From the NCBI GenBank assembly GCA_029990175.1, contig JARKIP010000048.1, forward strand, positions 24,886,001 through 24,950,000: DNA of 64,000 nt. Reading direction: 5' to 3'. This DNA is from Petunia secreta. Lineage: Eukaryota > Streptophyta > Magnoliopsida > Solanales > Solanaceae. Of this stretch, positions 1-10,137 are shown piece after piece. Each line of letters starts with the position of its first letter. The first letter of the stretch is position 1. Both the position numbers and the translations under genes were made by a program. The notes beneath the pieces were generated by a model. The model was not told where the DNA came from. It saw nothing but the letters and a program-made list of their open reading frames with translations, and made no database searches.

Positions 1-2461
1 CTGGTGGCCATCCTGAACAAAAATCAGCTCACGCTGACAGCTGAGGTCGTATTCGCTCCTTAATCACATTGGCAAATTCAATCCTGGAGCGAATCTGCCA
101 AAACGAAATAAATAGATAAGAAACAAACAGAGGGTGAGTCGAAAGGACTTCGTAACTGAGGGCTAGCTAGCCACCTCGAAGAAGCAAATATGCTTTTTAC
201 TATAAAAAGGCAGAGTCAGATAATAACTGGAAATGCGTAAGGAACCATAAACTCATAAACAACCATGGACATAAGATAGACAGAAACATATAGGTAACCC
301 GAAACATATCAACAATCAGAAATACATGACACATACACAAAAAATCGCACTACAATCACACAATATACATCAGCCAGTGCAGTTAAACGGAATGAATGCA
401 GTATGATACAATGGGATCACATGTGCCTAACACTTATCTCCGGCATGGGACCCTCATCGTCAACCAGGAGATATATGTAACAATAACCCTTCACCGGTGC
501 GGGGCCCTCGTCGATTACCAAGAGATATATATAACAATAAATCAATATTAACTTTCCCCAGCTCAGGACACTCATCGAATCTGGCGGTATAATATACCAT
601 TCGAGCGGAAATACTCCTGCTCTCATGCCAATGTTCAGCCATGAATGTGATATGTAATGCCATGCAATTCGAACCATAATACAATACGTAAGACTTGCGA
701 CTCTATAAGGGTTCCCAACCTAGAAGGATACTCTATCTCCCAATTCATACTCACAATCATACTCAAACTTCCATTCTAAATTGTATATTAAGCTTACAGT
801 TCAATCAATAGGTAACTTTAACTATAACAGAGCTTCTATCCTCAAATAGCATACACGCATCATAGCCTAACAATTCAAGTTCATATTACCAATAAGATAC
901 CTTTATTCTTGGCTGAACACCGAGCCTAATATAATATACCTATCATAAGGCTACATCTCATAAAACAATAAACAACTGTTCAGTCGACAATCATAGTCCA
1001 ATCTAAACGTTTATGTTCTATTCATAATATTAAGCCTATAGTTCCTCAATTAGCATTCATAACAAACATAACCCTCTCATCCTAAACTCGACAATAAACA
1101 CAATACATCCTAACACACATACCAGGCAACCAGAACATGTCACGCTCATAGCCGGAGTATCATACTCCCAAGTACACAGTAAACACAACAACACTTTAAC
1201 AACATAGTAAACAAGTATTCACGCACGCTTCTTCGGCAGCTATACTTCTGAACAATATGTGCCTAGAACATCCATAAAGGCCGAAGGCCATCAAAGAAAT
1301 GATGAAACCACTTACCTTTTAGTCTAGGGTTGAATCGACTATTGAATAGGCTTCTTTCCTTCCTGAAGCCTCTTGGAATCACTTTCCTCTAAGCCAAATA
1401 AGAGAAATTGCATATGTGAGCACGCACGAGCTGAATATTCAGCTATTAGTCGGAGATAGAAAAAATTATGAAAATGCCCCTGGGTCGGGCATAGCCGAAC
1501 GCCCACACAATTTATATTTTCGGACTCCTCATACTCTCACGAGTTAAAATACACTATTGGATTGCATTTTCAGGTTCAATTCGACCCACTTCCCCAATTT
1601 CATAAACTTAGGGTTCTAGCCCCAATTTTCTTTGACCCAACTCACGAAATACACCCTATAATCCTTTAATTAACATAATCAAAAGATATAGGGATGATAC
1701 TTGGTGATTATAGATGATTTGGTACCAGAATTGTAGCTTGGAATCGTTTGGAATTGATGGAACTGAGATAGAAATCAAATCAGCCAACATGGGTCATTTT
1801 AAACCCCTGAAACAACGCGTCCGCGCCACCAAGGGTGCTGTTGCGCCACCCCTTCATCACAATCACGTTCCTAGAGATGCAGTCGCACTTTGGGGCTACA
1901 GAAATAAGCATGCACGCACCCCCAAACGAGCAATCGCGCAGGCCTACCCGGAAGGTGCATAACTCTGCATCAGCACTTATTGGTGCTGCAATTTGGGTCT
2001 AAATGTGACCCTACAACGCTTAGAATGACCTTAAATTTTTTTACAAGTCATACAATACTTGGGAGATATGATCGCAAAAACGGATCCTAAATCGGATTTC
2101 CGTAACTCAAGATGTGAATCCCACGAGAAGAGATCTATTTCTTGATTCTCGGAGCTTTAGTGAAAACTATCAGAACGACCTCGGATTTCACTTCTGAAAG
2201 TTCCTACAGGTCATAAATGACCATATGAACCTAATGCAACCTTTGGATTTCGAATGGAAGCTCATTTACTCAAATCGAGCTCGAAAATTTCTTTTAAGCT
2301 TTATTGACAACCGTGAAAACCTTCTTAGAAAACCTACTCAACGAAGTACGAATCAGCTCAACTTTTGCAGACAAGTCCTGATGGACCTTATAGAGCTTTT
2401 AAGATTGTTGGTACGCCAATCGGAGTTCTAACTCCCAAAACGACTGATCAAGGTCGTTGCA
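1..2461 (-). mobile_element. Truncated LTR of a Ty3/gypsy-type retrotransposon (reverse orientation)
   Basis: Read on the minus strand, this stretch begins at 2461 with TGCAACGACC and then GATTGGCGTACC. It runs in the same order as the LTRs at 30483-32865, 46288-48760 and 51922-54460: a region matching TTTTCGAGCTC, a GGTAAGTGG-like block near 1310, a repeat block at 420-540 matching the 54-bp repeats at 31.8-32.1 kb, and the GATTGAATTTGCC/CTGGTGGCC block at 1-100. The window edge cuts it before the LTR 3' end. It is a diverged cousin, not a recent copy. The ORFs inside it are chance frames of LTR DNA. Confidence 0.8.
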
Positions 2462-3215
2462 TTTTTTTTCCTGAGATCTCATTTTGATCACATATCAAGT
2501 CTTTGGATATGTTGAGTGTGTGATCTTTGTCAAGCATAAGCTAAAAGTTGCTTTCGTTAAGATCAAAGTATAGTATTTGTTAAGATCAAAGTATAGTATT
2601 TGTTTTTGTTTTGCTTGTTACGTGAGAGTTAAGAGTTTCTTGATATTGATCATGTTTTAGGTAGTCTTCAATGTGTTTAGTTTTATTTGTTAATGGCAAA
2701 CTTAAATGTGTATCTCTGTTTCTTTCTTTCCTTTTGTATGAGAATATTACTAAGTAATTTGGACAAGTGTTGATATATCTATTTGCCTTAGCTTTGTTTT
2801 ACTACTAGTCATCAAAGACACATTTGGAGTTAAAAGGTCTTGCTTCAGTGAAACATACCCCCTGTTATAGAAATTCTGACGTATGTACTTCTTTTATCTT
2901 CTGTTTTTGTCCATTTAAAAGCTATGACTAGATGAAGTTAGATACTGGTGTTAAGTGTCATTAGATTCTTTCTTTGATTAAAGTAAGAAATTTAAGTTCT
3001 TGTAATATCATTTTTGTAAATCTTATTAAAGATCTGTTTTTTGTAAAAATTTGGTCAATTAGTTAATGACCTATTTTGTGATTCTGGTAATTTTTTTGTG
3101 CAAGACCCACTTATGAGTATGGTCATTTAGTTGAAAGATTGTTGGATCTAATCTCTATTGAGGCAAAATGAAGCATAACTTAATTCTTTAGCAAAATAAA
3201 GTAAAACCTAGAAAT
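2462..3215. other. Spacer without a recognisable gene
   Basis: AT-rich DNA with no coding signal that I can support on either strand. The only structure seen is a perfect 23-bp tandem duplication (unit GTTAAGATCAAAGTATAGTA plus TTT) at 2556-2601. Confidence 0.5.
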
Positions 3216-3217
3216 TT

Positions 3218-3392
3218 TGGTATAAACCGAAGAATCTGGTAAATCAAACCGAAATAGTATTAAAATAAACCGAGCCGAATCGAAGTATAAGAAGTACGAT
3301 TTTTTCCTACACTTCAAAAGAACCGAATACCGAAGCATCGAATCGAAGTTTCAAAATGTCGAACCGAAGTACCGAATGCCCATCCCTAATAA
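3218..3392 (-). repeat. ACCGAA-rich transposon end (hAT-like)
   Basis: On the minus strand the stretch starts TAGGGATGGGCATTCGGT and continues with many variants of TTCGGTT/TTCGATT. That pattern is common in terminal regions of plant hAT-like non-autonomous elements. I do not find the partner end, so it may be a fragment. The class assignment is inference from the pattern. Confidence 0.4.
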
Positions 3393-3990
3393 CCACCACT
3401 AATACAAGGAGGGAGGAAGAGCAGGAGCAGGAGCAGATTTGAGGAAGGAAAGTATGGACAGAGATTTGAAATAAGAGAAGCATAAGTAATAGTTGAGTTA
3501 AGTTAAGGACATATATCTTCGTATATATTAAGTATAATTAGTGAAAAAAATTCTGAATTATAATGTCCTCCTTATAGTAGAAAGATTATTGGAAAATACA
3601 TAAAATTCTTTGTAGCTTGAGTTATGTCGAGGACATTATCTTTAAAACTGTTTAGCCAGTATAGTCATATATCCTCCAAATTTCAACAAGCTCTTATACT
3701 CCAAAATTCAACAAGCTTCTATACTATAGTAAAATAATAAAGATTTAATTATAAGATTAAAAGACGCAGCATATTAGTATAAAATAATAGGCTACGAGTA
3801 CGTAAGAGAAGACAAAAGACTTTAATATATAAGTAAAGTTGTAATATCCGTAACATGACACTAATAATGATCAACAACAAAATCATATATTTGTATTTAT
3901 ATGAATAGGCTTACAGTAGCGAAGCTGAAATATTGACTCGCTTATATAAAATGAGATTTTTACGTTAATTGACGTTTTAGGTATTTTTAT
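3393..3990. other. Spacer without a recognisable gene
   Basis: AT-rich sequence with a short purine-rich GAGCAGGAGCAGGAGCAG tract near 3419-3436. No ORF, RNA gene or transposon boundary can be supported. Confidence 0.5.
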
Positions 3991-4206
3991 TATTTTTCCG
4001 TCCCAATTTATGTGACTTTGTTTGATTGGGTACATAGTTTAAGAAAGAGATGAACCTTTTGAAACCACTGGTTTAAAACAAATCATAAAAATGTTTGTAG
4101 TTGTGAATCATCTTATAAAGTAAAATTATTATTAAATCTAAAAAATGGTCATACTTTTAGGGGCTGACTAAAAAATGTGGTCACATAAATTGGGACAGAG
4201 AGAATA
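3991..4206. mobile_element. Stowaway-type MITE
   Basis: Inverted ends TCCGTCCCAATTTATGTGAC (from 3997) and TCACATAAATTGGGACAGAG (to 4200) flank about 200 bp of AT-rich DNA without coding capacity. The ends match the Stowaway-like family also seen at 6857 and 24077. The outermost bases have decayed, so the exact TA duplication is uncertain. Confidence 0.75.
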
Positions 4207-5485
4207 CAAAACATACCGATAGTTTTAAAATTTAAAAAATATAACGATACATTCAAATTTATTATAAAGTATAGTATTTTAATTAAAATATACACAAATT
4301 GTATATACTTAGATATACATGCATATATAATGACGTACATACATGAGTATACAAACATACACATGATATATAAGTACATATAATGATAGATAACTTTATA
4401 TATACATGTACATATATATACACACAAAGTTGTTGGAATATGCATGTAATGTTAACAAAATATTATTAGGTTTTGTAAAGTAAGATAATGTCGATATTTT
4501 ATGTAAATTAGACTCTAGGATGGTATATTTCTGTAATAAGCCCATTTAAATTAAGATATTGGATTTTAAGAGGATGATTTTGGACATTGTTAGTGTGCAC
4601 CAAAAATACAATAATAACTGAAAATATATTTTTCAAAATTCAGCTTAGGTTTGTTGTCACATACACCTCATACTACTCCAACTTCACTAACTGTATGGAT
4701 ATATTTGTGTTGGTACTATAACAAAGGTTTAATGTAAATTATAAACCAAATTAGGAGGGTAACTTTGGCCTTCTCCGTCATACCATGAAAATTTGGCCTT
4801 TTCAAAAAGGATTAATTTTGGAATTATGAACACTTTTTTTATGGTATTAAATTTTTTAGCATGTTCATTAAAGGACATATTTTTCTTTTCACATACTTGA
4901 GGATTTGCACAGTGTCCCTTCTCTTGCTTTGGCTGCTTTTTCTCATTTTCGGTCGCTGAAAATTATCTTTTTCATCGCTGCTGCTATTTCCTTACGATCA
5001 ATCGCCGCAGTTTCTTACAACCAATTGTCGTCGATTCACCCTGACTGTATATGCAAAAATAAAAATAAACACAAACCTCTTAATTTAAAAATGTAGCAAA
5101 CTTGTTGGGTCATCAAAATTCAAGCCACCGGAGAAATATAAACTGAGACGAAATAGGACGGCGACGATGTTGTGGTGCAGGTCACCGCAACGTCGACAGA
5201 GATGGAAAAAGATTGCCGCTGAAGTTTGACAAATGACATCGAAATTGTACAGGTCAAGTCACCGTCAGATTCACCATTGTTGATGATAAAGCCCGTAAAC
5301 AAGGGCGTAGTCCATAAAATTTGTGTAGGTTAAGTCATTTTTGACCTTGGCTCCACCGTCAATTGAATTGATGGAGAACAGCTTGGATATCGGCGCCACC
5401 TACGTCAAAATCTTCCTTGAACACTATGGCTCTGTCGACACAAATAAAAAGTGATAATGATTTGGATTCAGTAATATTTGTAAAA
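4207..5485. other. Spacer, no supported gene
   Basis: Very AT-rich to about 4880, including TATATACATG-type simple sequence at 4300-4440. From 4900 to 5450 the base composition is less AT-rich and short ORFs occur on both strands (4905-5096 +, 5120-5302 -). None has a recognisable domain, a convincing start context or splice structure. It could be a decayed captured fragment in an unidentified element, but I cannot support that. Confidence 0.4.
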
Positions 5486-5905
5486 CATTCAAAGTATTTG
5501 GCTTACACTATGAATAAATGATGTAGATTGGCCTTATATATATGTGTGTGTATGTGTGACGATTTGGTCTTATTTATAAAATAGATAGTATATTTTAGCT
5601 CGCTTATAAATAAATGCGGGCAAATTATATTGATTTTATATTTTCATATGTATTTTTATTAATGAATGAAGTCAGGCTGATTTGGCCTCATTTATTTGTA
5701 AAAAGTACATAATATTTTGGTCATTATATGAATAAAGTATGACCAAATTATTGTTTTTTTTAAATATTAGTACTTGAAGTTATGTTTTTGTGGATGTGCG
5801 AAGTGAGGCCGATTTGACCTTATTTGTTTATAAAATGGATGTAATTTTTGGTTCACTACATGAATAAATACCGACGGATTGGCCATGATCTCTCATTTGC
5901 ACGTG
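5486..5905. repeat. Imperfect tandem repeats of about 120-130 bp
   Basis: GATTTGGTCTTATTTATAAA (5560), GATTTGGCCTCATTTATTTG (5679) and GATTTGACCTTATTTGTTTA (5811) are each followed about 45 bp later by a version of CACTACATGAATAAAT. They form three diverged units, and a partial unit precedes them at about 5507. No coding meaning is seen. Confidence 0.55.
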
Positions 5906-6856
5906 AACAATGACACTTTTGTAACTGCGGCTTCACTAAATATAAAAGATGAGGTGATATTTGTGTAATTATGACTTCATTAAATATAAGGTACGATGAT
6001 ATTTTCATAATTCTAACTTCATTAAATTTTAAAAATATATAGTTATTTTATGCTTATGAAAAATGCTCACCTTTTAAGGACTACCTTTACTGATCAAACA
6101 AGAAAACCCTCCGAAAAAGTAAACCATTTTCTCTTTGAAAATGGAACACTTGTAATTTGTCATTAGTTTGACCACACATACTATTTGGACTGCATTGGTA
6201 CTACCATTTCCAGCTGACGATATTGCAAAATATCCCTTTATTCCCATATTGCAATGAAAGTGTAAGCACGTATGACATCTTGTGGGAATTTTGGCAGGCA
6301 GGCAGGCAGGCTGGCCATCAACTAATCCACTCATATATAACAATTGCACAACCATCCTTGACAAAAAGATCTAAAATAAGTAGGTCGATTGCTACACTTT
6401 GCTCCCCCCAAACTATTGAAAAAGTAAGTAGCTACAGTATTAAAACAGACGAAAACTAAAGCACATGCGTAATTTTCCTCTTTTGATTATTATTCTATTA
6501 ATCTTTTAATTGGTAGGTGGTGCATTCACTTGGTCAAAGAATTGGAATTACTTTGTCGAATCATGACAACCACTCTCTTCTGTATTAACTCATCCTATCA
6601 TTTCATGTTTTTAAAGGGACAAAGTAATCAAATTTCCACTTTATTCCCCTTAGCCAGAGTTTCTATTGGATTCTCTCTAACTACGTGATGCGAATAGGGT
6701 GGTCTTGTGGGAAATAGAAAAAAAAAACGACATTATGGGTTTTGTTCTACCGTACAAATAATTAATGAAAAAAGAGTTTTTCTTTAATAGTTTTTGCAAA
6801 AAGAAACTAGTTTGTAACGACGAGACAAGAGGAAGACTTTGCTGAGCTGTTCAGTA
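5906..6856. other. Spacer without a recognisable gene
   Basis: No supported gene. A short (GGCA)n tract lies at 6293-6310. Overlapping short ORFs on opposite strands at 6074-6459 have no recognisable domain. Confidence 0.5.
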
Positions 6857-7095
6857 CTCCCTCCGTTCCAATTTATGCGGCAACATTTTCTTATTTGTCT
6901 GTTCCAAAAAGAATGACAGCATTCTATATTTGGTAACAATTTAACTTCAAAATTACAGTTTTGCCATTACTGAAATGATTTACAACCACACAATTATCTC
7001 TATTTTATTTTACACCACAAATTTCAAAAATCTTCCTTTATTTCTTAAACTTTGTGCCGAATCAAATTGTGACACATAAAATGGAACAGAGGGAG
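6857..7095. mobile_element. Stowaway-type MITE, 239 bp
   Basis: The element starts CTCCCTCCGTTCCAATTTAT and ends with the inverted ATAAAATGGAACAGAGGGAG. It is flanked on both sides by TA (6855-6856 and 7096-7097), the target duplication of Tc1/mariner-type Stowaway MITEs. It has no coding capacity. Confidence 0.85.
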
Positions 7096-7449
7096 TACTA
7101 ATTATTTAATATAAGTTCTTTCAAAAAATTTTAAAAAGCTTTTGGTTGGGTGTAAAAGTGCATTAAAATACCTTTTGGATAAAAAATACTCTCCCTAAGA
7201 AAATATAATAGTAACTCGAGACAATTAATGCACACATAAATTGTTCACATCAAAATCATCTATTTCAAGAGAGTTCTACATTTTTCTTAGACGGAAAACC
7301 ACCCATAGTAGGAGACCCCTATATATATTATTTTCGTGTTCAGATTTTAGATGCAAAATGTTGCATTTGAAACTATTTTCCTTGTTAACATGACAAAAAG
7401 GTTGAACATTTTCTAAACAATCAAAATTTTGTCAAGAGAAGCAAATGAA
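7096..7449. other. Spacer between two MITEs
   Basis: AT-rich DNA of about 350 bp with no supported gene or repeat. Confidence 0.5.
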
Positions 7450-7733
7450 GCCGTTTGGCCATAAATACCAAAATGTTTTTGGAAAAGGGTTTTTGAAGTT
7501 GAGTTGAAAAATTATATTTGAAAGGTGAAGTTGTGTTTGGACATAAATTTTACTTGAAAAAAAGTTGAATGTTTGTGAGTGAATAAAGTTGTTTTTTGAA
7601 AAAACTTGAAAAAGTGGTCATGGACAAACCGTTTTTGAAAAAATCTCCCAAAAATAACAGTTTTTCATGGACAAACAAGTTTTCCAAAAAATTTTTGAAA
7701 AAAAGGAAAAAGCAACTCATGGACAAACGGGTC
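7450..7733. mobile_element. MITE with CCGTTTGGCCAT ends (hAT-like)
   Basis: The left end GCCGTTTGGCCATAAAT is matched in inverted orientation by CATGGACAAACGGGTCC on the right. The interior is built of TTTTTGAAAAA/ACTTGAAAAA tracts and internal CATGGACAAAC copies at 7619, 7667 and 7718. About 285 bp, non-coding. I could not fix a target-site duplication. The superfamily is inferred from the end sequence. Confidence 0.65.
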
Positions 7734-8639
7734 CGAAAAGTCTTGAGAATCCTCACATGATTGAGAACGAAGATTCTATATTTACATGTCATATCACGAA
7801 TTATTCCATTTAAGAAAATTCCAATTTTTTCTTTGTCTCCTCATAATATTCTCACTTGGTCACGAAAAGACATCAAACTCAAGAAAATCTTTGCATGTAC
7901 AATTCAATATTTGCACCAAATTAGGGAGTTCAGATTTAAGAGTAATAATGAAAGTGAAATACACATCATTTGATCTTAAAATTAAAATTTAAATACAAAA
8001 CACATATTTTACATTTAGTCATTCGTTGTTAAAGACTAGGTGGAGGTAAATATATACTCGAATCTTAGATTATGAGAATTAATGCCTCTAATTTTCATTG
8101 AGTATTTTAATGTTAAATTTTTAAACTATTTTTTAGGTTTATCTACAATAATTTATCCCATCGATTATATTTTATGTGAAGGTCTTTCTATTCGATAAGT
8201 AAAATAAAATATCTTTATATTTAGTAGAATAATAATTTAACCTAATGAGATAGTTCACATCTACAAAAAATTTAAAAATTTGTTTTAAACCATAATTTTA
8301 AAAATCTTTATTTTTATACTCGATTCATTCTTTCGCCCAAACATAATTTGGGACGGAAGAAGTAGAATTGTCATAACTAAAAATGAGTCAAGTATTTTTG
8401 CTTTTCATCAAATGTTCAATACTTCTTTGGAACTTAATTATTCATAATTCCATTTTAAAAATAACACAGTTCATATCTAAGACGATTTCATTCCGCTATT
8501 AAATAATTTTAAGTAGTAATAAGTTATATATCGATGAGAAGCGTTTAATGGGGTTGGTGATTCGGTGGGAGTTATCTATACACAACATAATCCAAGAAAA
8601 TCTTGTTCATTATATTAGCACTGTGAATATTTCTTTCTA
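7734..8639. other. Spacer upstream of the RING-CH gene
   Basis: AT-rich DNA. Position 8340-8365 (ACATAATTTGGGACGGAAGA) looks like one decayed Stowaway MITE end without a clear partner. The region from about 8500 (TATATATCGATG near 8524) could hold the promoter of the gene starting downstream, but no element is convincing. Confidence 0.4.
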
Positions 8640-9067
8640 GTCCAATTTTGGCAACTGCTATTCAAGGCATAACATTTATTGCAGCTTCTTCTTTGCAAAA
8701 CACTATACAAATTCAATTGATTCTCAGCCAGGCTTTCAAAAGCAAAACCCCATTTAACAATACCATATTCAGGTACCTCAAAGATCCTAACTTTACTCTT
8801 CTTTTTAATCCAAAGTCAATGAAGATTGTTCATTTTGTTTTGGTTTTAAGATTTTACTTTTTGAGTTAATCAAATTTATCTTTTGTTTCATGGGTCTAAT
8901 TATGAAGTTGTTGGTAGTAAGTGTTTCTATTTTTTCTTTTGACCCTCAAAGTTTGAAACTTTCAAGCTTTGTCCTTGTTGTAAAAGTTAATTCCTTGAAG
9001 TTTATGGTCTTTTTGTTGTCAAGAACACCTTTTGATGGCTAGAACATGTTTTTAAAAAATGCTTTCT

Positions 9068-9169
9068 TGAGTCGAGGGTCTATCAGAAACAACCTCTCTA
9101 CCTTACTCGAAGTACGGATAAGGTCTGAGTACATCTCACTCTCCCCGGAATCCACTTGTGGTTGTTGTA
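9068..9169 (+). mobile_element. SINE fragment (Solanaceae type), 3' part
   Basis: The sequence reads GAGTCGAGGGTCTATCAGAA, then CCTCTCTACC, AGGTCTGAGTAC, CTCTCCCCGGAATCCACTTG and TGGTTGTTG. This is the characteristic 3' region and TTG-rich tail of a SINE group widespread in Solanaceae. The tRNA-like head is missing. It lies in the presumed 5' UTR intron of the RING-CH gene. Confidence 0.75.
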
Positions 9170-9339
9170 GAAAATAGAGAAAGAATGGAGAAGGTAGGAA
9201 TAGTAAAGTCTTTCATGTGTTTATAATGACTTTGCTTCAATTGATATAAGTGTTTGAACTAGTTTTATAGTATATGGTTAGAGGTTCTTTTAATCCCTTC
9301 CACTAGTTTATCTTAAATGGAATGTGAATGGTGTTTCCC

Positions 9340-9545
9340 CATTTCTTTGTGGTATGATGTTAATGACTAGCTAGTCTCAAGTTCAAACCCCAACTTAGGC
9401 AAAAACACTAGGTGATTTCTTCCTATCTGCATCCAAAGCCTCGATGCACAGAGTCACCCCATATCTATGTTGGTAGGAGGTAGTAGGTATCAGGTGGAAT
9501 TAGTCGAGATGCGCCCAAATTGGCCCCGATACCACGGCTTTTTAA
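9340..9545 (+). mobile_element. tRNA-derived SINE (Solanaceae type)
   Basis: A box-B-like GTTCAAACCCC (9381-9391) is followed by AAAACACTAGGTGATTTCTT, then GGTAGGAGGTAGTAGGTATC, GGAATTAGTCGAGATGCGC and CCCGATACCACGG. This order is typical of a Solanaceae SINE family with a pol III promoter. The 5' head is diverged. It lies in the presumed 5' UTR intron of the RING-CH gene. Confidence 0.75.
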
Positions 9546-10137
9546 CAATGATAACGACTAGCTTTTGACTTTGGGTTGAAGATTGCAATACTATTGCTGT
9601 AGCCTGTTTGTTCTTCAAAATGGGATGACATGAAAAAGCTCCAATTTTAATTATAGGATGTTCATTGGTTTGTTACCTATCCATAGAATGAATGTTGAAA
9701 AGGGAAAATCAGTAGTTAGTTGATCCCAAATAGTAAAACCCAGAACCCTTGACCACCATTTCTTCCTTTTCTGTTGTTTAGCTGTGGGATTTTTGTTCCG
9801 GAAATCAGACAAGAACATTCCATTTTCGCCAACTAATTTGATGTTGCAATGTTCATTAAATATGATGAGGTGTCATAGGGGTCTTCAATGTAAACAACAA
9901 GTATCTAAACGTTGCCTGACAAAGGGGTAGGTGGCACCAAGCAGTGCTTTTTAAAGACAAAACAGATCATACAACCCTAAATTCCTAATCCGATAGTGCT
10001 CTAGGCCATGGATTTTCACGTTTAGAGTATTATTCTGTGATTGGCGTTTTTCCAAGTTTTTCATTTCTTTCCTTCTATTATGTATGCGAGATGGCTTATG
10101 TTGTTCAGTGATTTTAGGATACGTCAGTGAACGGCTA

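Larger units (their letters stand above)
8640..10137 (+). other. Probable 5' UTR exon and 5' UTR intron of the RING-CH gene
   Basis: A possible non-coding first exon ends at 8772 (TATTCAG followed by GTACCT), and a possible acceptor (GATTTTAG, then GATACG) sits at 10117, 20 bp before the coding ATG. The interval contains two SINE copies (9068-9169, 9340-9545), as expected of an intron. This is inference from splice-like sequences; transcript reads would settle it. Confidence 0.4.

Noticed and set aside
4149..4445. 98-codon minus-strand ORF rich in Tyr, Ile and Cys
   Set aside because: It reads through a MITE end and TATACATG-type simple sequence. The composition is that of low-complexity AT-rich DNA.
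10084..10137. Upstream ATG extending the RING-CH protein by 18 residues
   Set aside because: Homologues start at M-A-[DE]-H-L, corresponding to 10138, and a candidate splice acceptor at 10117 would remove the upstream ATG.
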